DNA of 56,268 nt from CAZYVD01 sp964651045 (GTDB lineage: Bacteria; Zhuqueibacterota; QNDG01; DSAB01), in the NCBI GenBank assembly GCA_964651045.1, contig CAZYVD010000013.1:1-56268 (forward strand), written 5' to 3'. Under the pieces are notes generated by a model. That model saw only the letters and a program-made list of their open reading frames with translations. It was not told the DNA's origin and searched no databases. Made by a program: the position numbers and the translations under genes. Shown piece after piece: positions 9,580 through 17,386 of the stretch (its first letter is position 1; each line of letters begins with the position of its first letter).

Positions 9580-9921
9580 ATGATGAAGTTTCGTATAAAT
9601 GAAAAAAGGGGGATAGTTTTTATCGAACTCCAGGGAGACATGATCGGCGGCCCTGATGCTGTATCGCTTGCAGATAGACTGAGGGAGCTGTTAGAAGAGG
9701 GCAGGAATAGAATTGTTCTCGATATGAAAGAGGTAACATGGATGAACAGCTCCGGAATGGGGATCTTGATAGGGGGACTGACTACAGTAAGAAAGAGTGG
9801 TGGAGATTTGAAACTATTGAATTTAACATCCAAACTGAAGGATATATTGAGAATAACCAAACTTGAACATGTTTTTGAAATATTTGATGATGAGGACAGT
9901 GTAATTGAAAGTTTCTCTTAA
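9580..9921 (+). CDS. STAS-domain protein (anti-sigma factor antagonist type)
   Basis: A 113-residue single STAS domain. The SpoIIAA-like core is clear: a beta strand with VFIELQGDMIGG, then IVLDMKEVTWMNSSGMGILIGG, in which one of Ser57/Ser58 is the expected phosphorylation site, and KLLNLTSKLKDILRITKLEHVFEIF. Family members bind anti-sigma kinases or act in stressosome-like switches. No partner kinase or sigma factor is adjacent, so the pathway is unknown. Two ATGs in tandem (9580, 9583) follow TTGGGGGC. The last 17 bases overlap purA. Confidence 0.88.
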   Translation: MMKFRINEKRGIVFIELQGDMIGGPDAVSLADRLRELLEEGRNRIVLDMKEVTWMNSSGMGILIGGLTTVRKSGGDLKLLNLTSKLKDILRITKLEHVFEIFDDEDSVIESFS

Positions 9922-11206
9922 AAAGGCTCTTCCTGTTCAACTTGTTGTAGGTACACAATGGGGAGACGAGGGTAAGGGAAAGGTTGTTGATCTTCTTGCC
10001 GAGGATGTAGATATTGTAGCCAGATATCAGGGAGGACCGAATGCCGGACATACTGTAAAGATAGAGAATGAGACATTCATATTTCATCATATTCCCACAG
10101 GTGTATTAAGACCAAATATTCAATGTATTATCGGTAATGGACTTGTAATAGATCCTATATCGATGCTGGATGAGATACGAACACTTGAGAAAAGAGGCAT
10201 CGATGTTGTGAGTCGACTATTTATTAGTCCCTGGGCACATTTGATTTTACCATATCATTCTAAGATAGAGAAGTTATATGAGGAGCTAAAGAAGGGGAAG
10301 AAGATAGGAACTACTGGCAGGGGGATAGGGCCGGCCTATGCCGATAAAATGAGCAGGATAGGAATCAGAGTCGGCGATTTGCTTGACAGGAACAGTCTGC
10401 GAGAGAAAATATCAGAGACAGTGGGCATAAAAAATCAGATTCTCCAGAAGGTCTTTGGTGTTGATGGTTTTGATCCTGCCGAGATTGAAGATATCCTCAT
10501 TCGCTTTTTAGAAAAGATCAAGAATTGTATCACAGATACGACTCTGATGCTTAACAGCAGCATTAGAGAGGGGAAAAATATTCTCCTGGAAGGTGCTCAG
10601 GGCACATTACTGGATATAGATTTTGGAACGTATCCATTTGTTACATCCTCAAACACAACCTGTGGAGGTGTTTGTACCGGACTCGGTATAAGTCTCCGCA
10701 GGGTAGACAGAATTATTGGAATATTAAAGGCCTATACAACAAGAGTGGGAAATGGTCCCTTCCCAACTGAGGTATCGGATTCTATTGGCACAAGGATAAG
10801 AGAACTCGGTGGTGAGTATGGTGCAACAACAGGTAGACCGAGGCGGTGTGGATGGTTTGATGGAGTCATTGCAAAATATGCAGTAATGATAAATGATATA
10901 GATGTGCTGGTAATTACTAAACTTGACGTTCTTGACTCACTGGATCAGATAAAGATATGTACTAAGTATCGTCACAAAGGAGTGGAGCTGGATTCATTTA
11001 CTCCAGATTCATTAATACTCAGAGAAGTAGAACCGGTTTATGAGACTTTTCCAGGATGGGGTAAGAAGATCTCTGACATCAGAACCTATTCTGAGCTTCC
11101 CGATGCTGCTAGGATCTATTTGAAAAGAATAGAGCAGATTGCAGGGGTTCCGATCGGGGTTGTATCTGTCGGATCACACAGGGATGAGATTATTTGGGTC
11201 GAATAA
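9905..11206 (+). CDS. purA: Adenylosuccinate synthetase
   Basis: Joins IMP and aspartate with GTP to give adenylosuccinate, the first committed step to AMP; 433 residues, cytoplasmic. Signatures: the GTP loop GTQWGDEGKGKVVD with the catalytic Asp, GGPNAGHT with the catalytic His, TTGRGIGPAYADK, GAQGTLLDIDFGTYPFVTSSN and TRVGNGPFPTE. The start must be TTG 9905: an in-frame stop (9902-9904) lies directly upstream, no ATG or GTG occurs before the GTQWGDEG motif, and GAGGA at 9892-9896 sits 8 bases ahead. It therefore begins inside the end of the STAS gene, suggesting translational coupling. Confidence 0.95.
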   Translation: MKVSLKKALPVQLVVGTQWGDEGKGKVVDLLAEDVDIVARYQGGPNAGHTVKIENETFIFHHIPTGVLRPNIQCIIGNGLVIDPISMLDEIRTLEKRGIDVVSRLFISPWAHLILPYHSKIEKLYEELKKGKKIGTTGRGIGPAYADKMSRIGIRVGDLLDRNSLREKISETVGIKNQILQKVFGVDGFDPAEIEDILIRFLEKIKNCITDTTLMLNSSIREGKNILLEGAQGTLLDIDFGTYPFVTSSNTTCGGVCTGLGISLRRVDRIIGILKAYTTRVGNGPFPTEVSDSIGTRIRELGGEYGATTGRPRRCGWFDGVIAKYAVMINDIDVLVITKLDVLDSLDQIKICTKYRHKGVELDSFTPDSLILREVEPVYETFPGWGKKISDIRTYSELPDAARIYLKRIEQIAGVPIGVVSVGSHRDEIIWVE

Positions 11207-11332
11207 CAATCTTATGATAAAATCAGATTTGACATTTAAAAGTCTTTGAATAACGTGCTCAAGAATGAATCGAAGAACAATTTTATACGATAATACGGTC
11301 TGTTCTGTATTACAATTTTTGGTAAAAATATC

Positions 11333-11361
11333 TTGACAATGAAATATTTTTATGATAAATT
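11333..11361 (+). promoter_or_regulatory. Candidate promoter of the homocysteine/aspartokinase operon
   Basis: A perfect TTGACA (11333-11338) is followed after 17 bases by TAAATT (11356-11361), with a better-looking TATGAT earlier but at too short a spacing (11351-11356). It lies about 130 bases after the purA stop and just upstream of the structured leader, so a start near 11367 would give a leader of about 205 nt. Confidence 0.45.
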
Positions 11362-11365
11362 TTCA

Positions 11366-11571
11366 CCAATTCAGAGTATACAGTGGGGAAAATATTGAAT
11401 TCAATCGAAAGAAATAGTTCATTCAGAAACGAACTCGAATATCTGATTCTGGGACGTAACATTATGGGCATGCAGAAAACCTGTGGGTTTGCTGGAGGTT
11501 TTCTGTAGAGTAGTTAAATATAATTAATTAATTCGGCAGCCCACGATAAATATAAATCGTGGGCTTTTTTT
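11366..11571 (+). ncRNA. Candidate structured leader RNA / attenuator upstream of UPF0280-aspartokinase-COG1900
   Basis: This gene-free stretch between purA and the UPF0280 gene holds an apparent structured RNA. A perfect 10-bp hairpin is formed by CAGAAAACCT (11473-11482) and AGGTTTTCTG (11496-11505) around a 13-base loop. A weaker imperfect hairpin occurs upstream (around 11393-11450, including AGTTC/GAACT). The RNA ends in an intrinsic terminator (11538-11571). The apical loop contains GTGGG (11483-11487) and GCTG (11491-11494), which can pair with CCCAC (11540-11544) or CAGC (11537-11540) in the 5' arm of the terminator. That gives a plausible antiterminator or pseudoknot. I do not recognise a known riboswitch class. 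It could instead be an independent small RNA. Confidence 0.45.
11538..11571 (+). terminator. Intrinsic terminator directly before the UPF0280 gene
   Basis: AGCCCACGAT (11538-11547) pairs with ATCGTGGGCT (11556-11565) over 10 bp around an 8-base AT loop, and a T run extends to 11571. The most upstream ATG of the following gene begins at 11572, so the terminator is most simply read as conditional. Confidence 0.85.
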
Positions 11572-12300
11572 ATGAGATGGAAGAGACAACATTTTGAGCA
11601 CCAGGAGACAGCGGTGACCATTTTATGTGTCCCTCAGTATGTTCCATACTGTGGAGAGGCAATAATGAGCGCAAGGGGAGTGATAGAGCAGACGATTCAG
11701 CACGACCCTACCTTTAGGACGACTCTGATGCCCTACATGTGCTCGGAGGGTGCTCATAATATTATCAAGAGTATGTGCATGGAGGCTTCTAAGGTTGGAG
11801 TTGGACCAATGGCTACGGTAGCCGGATGCCTTGCATTGGAGGGATTGAAGGCAGTGATCGAGGCAGGGGCAGACGAGGCGGTGGTTGACAATGGAGGAGA
11901 TATTGCTATCTCAATAGATCAACCTCTACTTGTTGGAATATTTGCAGGACATTTTTCAGGCTGTGATCTGGCCTTTGAGGTACTGCCAAGGGAAGAGCCA
12001 ATGGGAATCTGCACCTCTTCAGCAACCGTTGGACATTCATTGAGTCTCGGCAGGGCAGATGCAGCAGTTGTTGTATCTTCAAATGTTGTGCTTGCAGATG
12101 CAGCCGCAACGGCTCTTGGAAACAGGATAAAGAGCGAAGAGGATCTTAAAGAGTGTTTTGAATTTCTGGAACAGATCCCGGAGATAGAGGGAGCAATGGT
12201 ATTATTCAAGAGAAAGATTTCGATGTGGGGGAAATTACCGCGAATAGTGAGGTCGAGAATAAGACCAGATCTTATTACAAAAAATAACAACAAAAGATGA
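11572..12300 (+). CDS. UPF0280 / COG2122 family protein (ApbE-like fold)
   Basis: Up to 242 residues. The family signature is clear: VGPMATVAG, then VVDNGGDIAI, GICTSSATVGHSLSLGRADAAVVVS and LADAAATALGN. The COG2122 protein MA1715 of Methanosarcina has been linked to efficient sulfide assimilation into cysteine and homocysteine. Its exact chemistry is unsettled, and here the role is inferred from family and context. The start is uncertain. ATG 11572 abuts the terminator T run and has no ribosome site, yet residues just after it (QETAVTI) resemble the family N-terminus. GTG 11614 has AGGAG upstream and ATG 11665 has GGAGAGG. The stop overlaps an upstream alternative start of the aspartokinase gene by 4 bases (ATGA at 12297). 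Confidence 0.88.
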   Translation: MRWKRQHFEHQETAVTILCVPQYVPYCGEAIMSARGVIEQTIQHDPTFRTTLMPYMCSEGAHNIIKSMCMEASKVGVGPMATVAGCLALEGLKAVIEAGADEAVVDNGGDIAISIDQPLLVGIFAGHFSGCDLAFEVLPREEPMGICTSSATVGHSLSLGRADAAVVVSSNVVLADAAATALGNRIKSEEDLKECFEFLEQIPEIEGAMVLFKRKISMWGKLPRIVRSRIRPDLITKNNNKR

Positions 12301-12326
12301 GTTTGAGATTAGAGTGGAGGTATTTG

Positions 12327-13697
12327 ATGGTTGTGATGAAATTTGGTGGTTCATCCCTTAGAGATGTTGAGAGTGTAAAAAGAACGGCGGATATAATAAA
12401 GAGAAACCGTTTTTCCAGACGCATAGTTGTTCTCTCGGCTTTTTATGGTGTTACCGACATGCTGGTCGGTTCAATAAATAAGGCTCTTGAGGATGAGAAA
12501 CTTGTGAAATTAAACATAGAGGAGATAGAATCATTTCATACCGATATAATAAAAGGAATAATCACAGATAGAGAGATTTATAAAGATTGTTGTGATAGTT
12601 TAAACCGGTTGACAAGTCGGATTGAAAAATTGCTAAGAGGTGTGTCATATACAGGAGAGGCAACACCAAGGACTGTAGATCAGGTCTTGAGTACAGGAGA
12701 GAGGATATCTGTCCACATTATGGCAAACTATCTTAAACAAATAGGCGTGAATGCAATACCTGTGGAGACCGATAGAATCGGACTCGTTGCAGAGGGTGAG
12801 TGGGGGAATGGGACAGTTGAGAGGAAGAGCACAAGAAGATCGCTGTGTCGTTATTTTAATTCGATTATCAAGGAGAATGCCTTGCCCGTTGTGACAGGTT
12901 TTTTTGGACGGACGCCAGAAGGAGATACAATAACATTTGGCAGAGGAGGATCGGATTATACAGCAGCCGTCATTGCAGATGCTGTGAAAGTGGAGAGACT
13001 CGAAATCTGGAAAGATGTTGATGGATTTCTCAGTGGTTCACCTGAGGTTGTTGAAAATAGCAGACTCCTTAACAATCTCTCATACGAAGAGGCAGCAGAG
13101 CTTGCATATTTTGGAGCAAAGATTTTGCATCCGAGAACAATCGAGCCTCTTCTCGTTCAGAAGATACCGATTGTCATAAGAAATACGTTCAATCCTAATG
13201 GAATTGGTACATGGATAGGAGAAGAGAGGTATATTAGGGATGGAGTTGTTAAGAGTGTAACCTACAACAGAAGCATAGCTCTACTGAGAATTCATGGGGC
13301 AGATGTAGGATATACGGTTGGGCTGCTTCATTTACTGGTCTCCGATTTGAGCAGAATAGGTGTAAATATTCGTTCTGTCATGACATCGCAGACCTGTATT
13401 AACATTCTGCTGGACAAAGATGTGCTTCGCAGAAGTGTGGAACATCTAAGATCGATAAAACTGGAGGGAGTGGATAGTTTAGAGCCTATTGAAGATGTGG
13501 GATTAATAGCAATAGTTGGTGAAGGACTCTCGAATGCCGAGGAGCCGCTTGCAAAGGCGGTGCACTGCCTTACCAAAGCCGGATTGAAGATTGAGATAAT
13601 AGTCTCCGGTGCCTCAAGAGTAGCATCTTACTTTGTAGTCAGGGAGAACAATCTTGAGAAAGGGATAAGAGAGGTTCACAGGATATTTTTTGAATAG
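12327..13697 (+). CDS. Aspartokinase (monofunctional, ACT-regulated)
   Basis: Phosphorylates aspartate, the first step to lysine, threonine, methionine and homocysteine; 456 residues. Motifs: KFGGSSLRD at residues 5-13, FGRGGSDYTAAVIADA, EIWKDVDGFLSG and AELAYFGAKILHPRTIEPL. Two C-terminal ACT domains follow (from about residue 315: SIALLRIHG..., and LIAIVGEGLSNAEEPLAKAV with KIEIIVSGASRVASYFVV), so feedback by an end-product amino acid is likely. The start at ATG 12327 is chosen because GGAGG (12316-12320) sits 6 bases ahead; an earlier ATG at 12297 overlaps the preceding gene. It is placed between UPF0280 and COG1900, which suggests that this isoenzyme is dedicated to homocysteine supply. 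Confidence 0.95.
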   Translation: MVVMKFGGSSLRDVESVKRTADIIKRNRFSRRIVVLSAFYGVTDMLVGSINKALEDEKLVKLNIEEIESFHTDIIKGIITDREIYKDCCDSLNRLTSRIEKLLRGVSYTGEATPRTVDQVLSTGERISVHIMANYLKQIGVNAIPVETDRIGLVAEGEWGNGTVERKSTRRSLCRYFNSIIKENALPVVTGFFGRTPEGDTITFGRGGSDYTAAVIADAVKVERLEIWKDVDGFLSGSPEVVENSRLLNNLSYEEAAELAYFGAKILHPRTIEPLLVQKIPIVIRNTFNPNGIGTWIGEERYIRDGVVKSVTYNRSIALLRIHGADVGYTVGLLHLLVSDLSRIGVNIRSVMTSQTCINILLDKDVLRRSVEHLRSIKLEGVDSLEPIEDVGLIAIVGEGLSNAEEPLAKAVHCLTKAGLKIEIIVSGASRVASYFVVRENNLEKGIREVHRIFFE

Positions 13698-13716
13698 ACC
13701 TATTATGGAGATGGCC

Positions 13717-14868
13717 ATGTCGAAAACTTATGAAGAAATAAATGATAAGATAAAAAAGAAAAAAGCTGTTGTTGTAACCGCCGAAGAGATTATGGAGATA
13801 GCCAAAGAGAATGGAATTTCAAAGACTGCAAGAGATGTGGATGTTGTGACAACAGGTACATTTGGTCCAATGTGCTCATCTGGTGCATTTATTAATTTCG
13901 GTCATTCAAAGCCTAGGATCAGGGCAACCCGTGTATGGATAAATGGTGTATCTGCGTATGCAGGAATTGCAGCAGTGGACTGTTACATAGGAGCAACTCA
14001 GCGGAGAGAGATAGAGAAGGATGGTAAGATAGAATTGGATCCCAGATACGGAGGCGGTCATGTGATACAAGAGATTGTGTCAGGAAAAAAGGTAAGGATC
14101 AGGGCCGAGAGTGATGGTTCTGATTGTTATCCAGCACTTTTTATGGAAAAAGAGATAGATATAAGAGAGCTTCCAGATGCTTTTCTGTTCTGCCCCCGTA
14201 ATGCATATCAGAATTACAACTGTGCAGTAAACAGCTCTGACAGGCCAATTTTTACTTATATGGGAATCCTTAAGCCGCGGTTTGGAAATGCAACATACAG
14301 CGGTGCAGGTCAACTCAGTCCACTGATGAATGATCCGTTATTCAAGACTATAGGTATTGGAACGAGGATATTCCTGGGAGGAGGTGTAGGATATGTTGCA
14401 GGTCCAGGAACGCAGCATAATCCTGGAGTAGAAAGAAACGAAAAATCCATTCCAAGAGTGCCCTCTGCTACACTTGCAGTAATAGGTTCATTAAAGAATA
14501 TGTCGGAAAAATGGCTCAAGGGCTGTTCATTTAGAGGTTATGGTGTAACTCTTCGTGTGGGCTTAGGTTTACCCATTCCAATACTAAACGAAGAGATATT
14601 GGAGTTTACTTTGATTACAGATAGAGATATACCCGTTCCTGTTGTGGACTACAGCAAGGATTATCCTGAAGCTACCGGGAAAATAATTGGAGAAGTAAAT
14701 TGTGAAGAAATCAATAGAGGTGTGATAAAAATAGAAGGAAAAGAGGTTCCTGTCTTTCAACTTTCTAATAGAAAGGCGGCTCGGCAGATAGCAAAAATAC
14801 TGAAAGAATGGATAGAGGAAGGAGAATTTGTGCTTGGTAAGCCCGTCGAACTTCTTCCTTCTAAATAG
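13717..14868 (+). CDS. COG1900 / DUF39 homocysteine biosynthesis protein
   Basis: About 383 residues. The N-terminal segment TARDVDVVTTGTFGPMCSSGAFINFGHS is the DUF39 signature with a conserved Cys. Further on are GGGHVIQEIVSGKKVRIRAE-like and GAGQLSPLMNDP segments, and GYVAGPGTQHNP near the middle. In methanogens the COG1900 family, with a NIL/ferredoxin partner, converts aspartate semialdehyde plus sulfide to homocysteine via persulfide chemistry. No NIL/ferredoxin gene is adjacent, and the CBS domains found in some archaeal members are absent. ATG 13717 is the likely start (GGAG 6 bases upstream). A TTG at 13690 would overlap the aspartokinase gene. Confidence 0.9.
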   Translation: MSKTYEEINDKIKKKKAVVVTAEEIMEIAKENGISKTARDVDVVTTGTFGPMCSSGAFINFGHSKPRIRATRVWINGVSAYAGIAAVDCYIGATQRREIEKDGKIELDPRYGGGHVIQEIVSGKKVRIRAESDGSDCYPALFMEKEIDIRELPDAFLFCPRNAYQNYNCAVNSSDRPIFTYMGILKPRFGNATYSGAGQLSPLMNDPLFKTIGIGTRIFLGGGVGYVAGPGTQHNPGVERNEKSIPRVPSATLAVIGSLKNMSEKWLKGCSFRGYGVTLRVGLGLPIPILNEEILEFTLITDRDIPVPVVDYSKDYPEATGKIIGEVNCEEINRGVIKIEGKEVPVFQLSNRKAARQIAKILKEWIEEGEFVLGKPVELLPSK

Positions 14869-14949
14869 ATCGGGCTAATAAACTTCTTGACATTTTTACT
14901 ATCTTTATTACTTTACCTCTAAGAAGTTTGAATGATGGGAGCAGATGAT

Positions 14950-15639
14950 ATGATGAAAATTTCGTGTCACAAATTTGGTAAGCCAATTCTATATCTATTC
15001 TTTTTTATTCTCTGTTTTGTTGTATTGATTGGAGCCTCTACAATAGCTCTCCTGATATGGAGGAAATCTGTTAACTATCCACCTCCACCTGAAGAGATCG
15101 AGGAGAGTTCGGTCATATCATTTGTTAATGCATCAACTAGGGCCGATTCCGACTCTTTTTATATATTTAAAGGAAGACAGATCGAGAAGGGATTTACTTC
15201 CCTCGTATCGGTTTTTGATGAAAATAGATTAAAGCTAGAGGATCTAATAGTCAAGATTCCAAAAATATATATAGATAAGGAATTTACAGGCGATAGTATG
15301 AGGTGTTCTATTGATAGTGATGTTGTAATCTATCTTAATAATAAAAGGATGATCCTTCTTGATGTTCGGGATTTTGTAATCGAATCAGACTCGGGTAATG
15401 GTTCGAATGTCTCTGTTTTTTCTGGTTACATATCGCCTAAAAAAATTTTAAACACTAATTCACCATCTGTTGATGCAGCGGCCTATGCATTTTTTGTAGA
15501 TACTGGCGGTAGAGGAGTAAGGCTCTGTCTTAAAGATATCAAATTTATCAGGAATACAAAAAGAAAAATCAAGTCAACTTCTGCAATATCTATTTATGCA
15601 TCAAATATGCTCATAGAGGTTGAATATTCAGACGATTAA
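14950..15639 (+). CDS. Membrane-anchored hypothetical protein
   Basis: Not recognised. About 229 residues with one N-terminal membrane helix (about residues 13-37, ILYLFFFILCFVVLIGAST...), a proline-rich linker (PPPPEE) and a predicted all-beta extracytoplasmic domain of about 170 residues rich in Ser and Asp. The single-helix-plus-beta layout vaguely recalls LptC-like proteins, but no motif supports that. ATG 14950 has GGGAG 8 bases upstream; an earlier ATG pair at 14932/14935 follows a weaker site. A TTGACA lies at 14887, though no good -10 box is found at standard spacing. The gene is followed by a 556-base region with no intact gene. Confidence 0.6.
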   Translation: MMKISCHKFGKPILYLFFFILCFVVLIGASTIALLIWRKSVNYPPPPEEIEESSVISFVNASTRADSDSFYIFKGRQIEKGFTSLVSVFDENRLKLEDLIVKIPKIYIDKEFTGDSMRCSIDSDVVIYLNNKRMILLDVRDFVIESDSGNGSNVSVFSGYISPKKILNTNSPSVDAAAYAFFVDTGGRGVRLCLKDIKFIRNTKRKIKSTSAISIYASNMLIEVEYSDD

Positions 15640-15753
15640 AGATAGTGTAAAGTATCAACATTGAAGCCCATGATGTATCGTCTGGTCTACATGGTAATCA
15701 TTGAGGCATTTAATTACACAGATTTAATTCCTCTGGTCAAAAGTATAACATCT

Positions 15754-15983
15754 TTATAAAAATTTTAGTAAATGCGATTCAATGTTAGAATTTATGGTTG
15801 GAATTAGATTCTTTTCTCCTGGTTCTTTCTCATCTTTTGACAAGATAGTCTGGAGTACAGTATTCAATGATCTAAAGATGTGTGCTTTGTCAACTGGTAT
15901 GGGAAAAAGTCTGGAATAAATGCGTTACTTCTAAGATCCATCATTTTGGCTTCTATTTTTGGATAGTCATAGACAATTCTCTA
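15754..15983 (-). pseudogene. Frameshifted gene remnant, family unknown
   Basis: On the - strand two adjacent frames read like one protein interrupted at a run of five T's. The first frame gives VYDYPKIEAKMMDLRSNAF followed by IPDFFP. The second continues FPIPVDKAHIFRSLNTVLQ and runs to a TAA stop at 15754-15756. Overlap of the two phrases at 'FFP/FP' suggests a one-base deletion or insertion near 15900. No start codon with a ribosome site is visible, and a TAG closes the first frame on its 5' side (15981-15983). I cannot name the family. Chance juxtaposition is possible. Confidence 0.35.
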
Positions 15984-16022
15984 TTTTTAGAAATTTATCC
16001 ATGTTTTTTTATAGAGTAATAT

Positions 16023-16067
16023 AAAAAGCGGTGCAGGAGCATAAAATGTGTCAAAAGGCTGCACCGC
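16023..16067 (-). terminator. Intrinsic terminator of the thrC transcript
   Basis: GCGGTGCAG (16028-16036) and CTGCACCGC (16059-16067) form a 9-bp GC-rich stem. Read on the - strand the stem is followed by five T's (16027-16023). It lies about 130 bases after the threonine synthase stop. Confidence 0.75.
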
Positions 16068-16195
16068 CGTTTATTCAAAAATATTTAACAGACCGACCTA
16101 TTTTAATATAACCTATCAACTTCTAAATCAGAGTTCCGTAATGAGAAACTATAAATGGTCTTCTCAATTCTATTGTTTTTAATCATCCATTAATT

Positions 16196-17365
16196 CTATT
16201 CCGACCAGAGATGTGAGTATTTGTGACCGCTTCCTGTGTTGAATAGCAGCACAGTCTCGTCATTTTTTATCCATCCATCCTTTATAAGATGAATGAGCGC
16301 TGCAAGCGTTGCTCCTCCTTCAGGACATACGAAGAGTCCCTGAGTTTTTCCTATCAAATTTGCTCCATCCATTATTTCATCATCTGAAACGGCAACCGCA
16401 GTGCCTCCGCTTTCACGCAGAGTCCTGAGTATGAGATAATCTCCCACTGCAGAAGGAACGCGCAGTCCGTCTGCAATTGTTTTTGCATTTTGCCATGGTT
16501 CGGCAAACTGTTTTTCCTGTTTAAATGCTCTTACCATTGGAGCACACCCCTCTGGTTGAACTGTAACCATTCGGGGTCTTTTTTGTCCTATCCAACCGAG
16601 TTTTTCCATTTCATCAAATGCCTTCCACATACCGATAAGGCCTGTTCCACCACCAGTTGGATAAATTATTACGTCCGGAAGCTGCCATCCAAATTGTTCT
16701 GCAACTTCATACCCCATTGTTTTTTTACCTTCAAGCCTGTAGGGTTCTTTTAATGTTGAGACGTCGAAACGACCAAATTTTTTCACACCTTCGGCTGCCG
16801 CTTTTCCGCAATCAGTAATGAGCCCATCTATCAGCGTAATATTTGCTCCAAGAGCCCTGCATTCAGAAATAAATGGTTGGGGCACATCCCTGGGCATGAA
16901 TACATGGGCCTCCATTCTGGCGAGTGCTGCATAACTGCTCATTGCTCCTGCGGCATTACCTGCAGAAGGAATCGAAACAGATGTTACTCCGAGTTCCTTT
17001 GCTCTTGATATTGCCATACAGAGACCCCTGGCCTTAAAAGAGCCTGTAGGATTGAGTCCTTCATCTTTGATGAAAAGGTTTTTAAATCCGATTTCCCTTG
17101 CCAGATTTACAGCATGAATAAGAGGTGTAAATCCTTCACCAAGAGAGATTTTGTATTTTAAATCGCGTACAGGAAGTAGCTCGAAATATCGCCATAGAGT
17201 CGGTTCTCTTGTACCGATTTTGTTTCGATCTATCGAACGAGCCGCAGAGGCAAGATCATACCGAGCCATAAGAACCCTGCCGCAGTCGGGGCAGAGATTC
17301 CAGAGTTTTTCAGATTCAAACTCTTTACCACACATTGTGCATTCAAGATGTGATAGATAGTTCAT
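16196..17365 (-). CDS. thrC: Threonine synthase
   Basis: PLP enzyme converting O-phosphohomoserine to threonine; 389 residues. The N-terminus carries a zinc-ribbon pair (Cys9/Cys12 and Cys25/Cys28), typical of the group with archaeal-like ThrC. The PLP lysine is Lys111 in NPTGSFKARG. Other motifs are SIPSAGNAAGAMSSYAA, the phosphate-binding PTGGGTGLIGMWKAF and CPEGGATLAAL. An AAGGAG ribosome site precedes the ATG. It is the last gene of a - strand run, 21 bases after the GH114-like gene, though its pathway fits better with the aspartokinase operon about 2.5 kb away on the other strand. Related PLP ammonia-lyases are less likely given the zinc ribbon and full motifs. Confidence 0.9.
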   Translation of the reverse strand: MNYLSHLECTMCGKEFESEKLWNLCPDCGRVLMARYDLASAARSIDRNKIGTREPTLWRYFELLPVRDLKYKISLGEGFTPLIHAVNLAREIGFKNLFIKDEGLNPTGSFKARGLCMAISRAKELGVTSVSIPSAGNAAGAMSSYAALARMEAHVFMPRDVPQPFISECRALGANITLIDGLITDCGKAAAEGVKKFGRFDVSTLKEPYRLEGKKTMGYEVAEQFGWQLPDVIIYPTGGGTGLIGMWKAFDEMEKLGWIGQKRPRMVTVQPEGCAPMVRAFKQEKQFAEPWQNAKTIADGLRVPSAVGDYLILRTLRESGGTAVAVSDDEIMDGANLIGKTQGLFVCPEGGATLAALIHLIKDGWIKNDETVLLFNTGSGHKYSHLWSE

Positions 17366-17386
17366 AAACTCTCCTTTGCTTTATTT

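Larger units (their letters stand above)
15640..16195. other. Intergenic region, 556 bases
   Basis: It lies between two convergent genes. It holds the remnant of a - strand gene (15754-15983) and a strong hairpin that terminates the threonine synthase transcript (16023-16067). The rest is AT-rich and I see nothing else convincing in it. Confidence 0.6.

Noticed and set aside
11366..11571. Identification of the leader as a SAM-I riboswitch, T-box or 6S RNA
   Set aside because: None of the conserved sequence blocks of SAM-I or T-box leaders is present, and the layout lacks a clear closing stem with central bubble as in 6S RNA. It is left as an unclassified structured RNA.
16490..16753. A + strand open frame inside the thrC gene
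   Set aside because: thrC on the - strand has intact catalytic motifs throughout this stretch; the opposite frame has no recognisable features.
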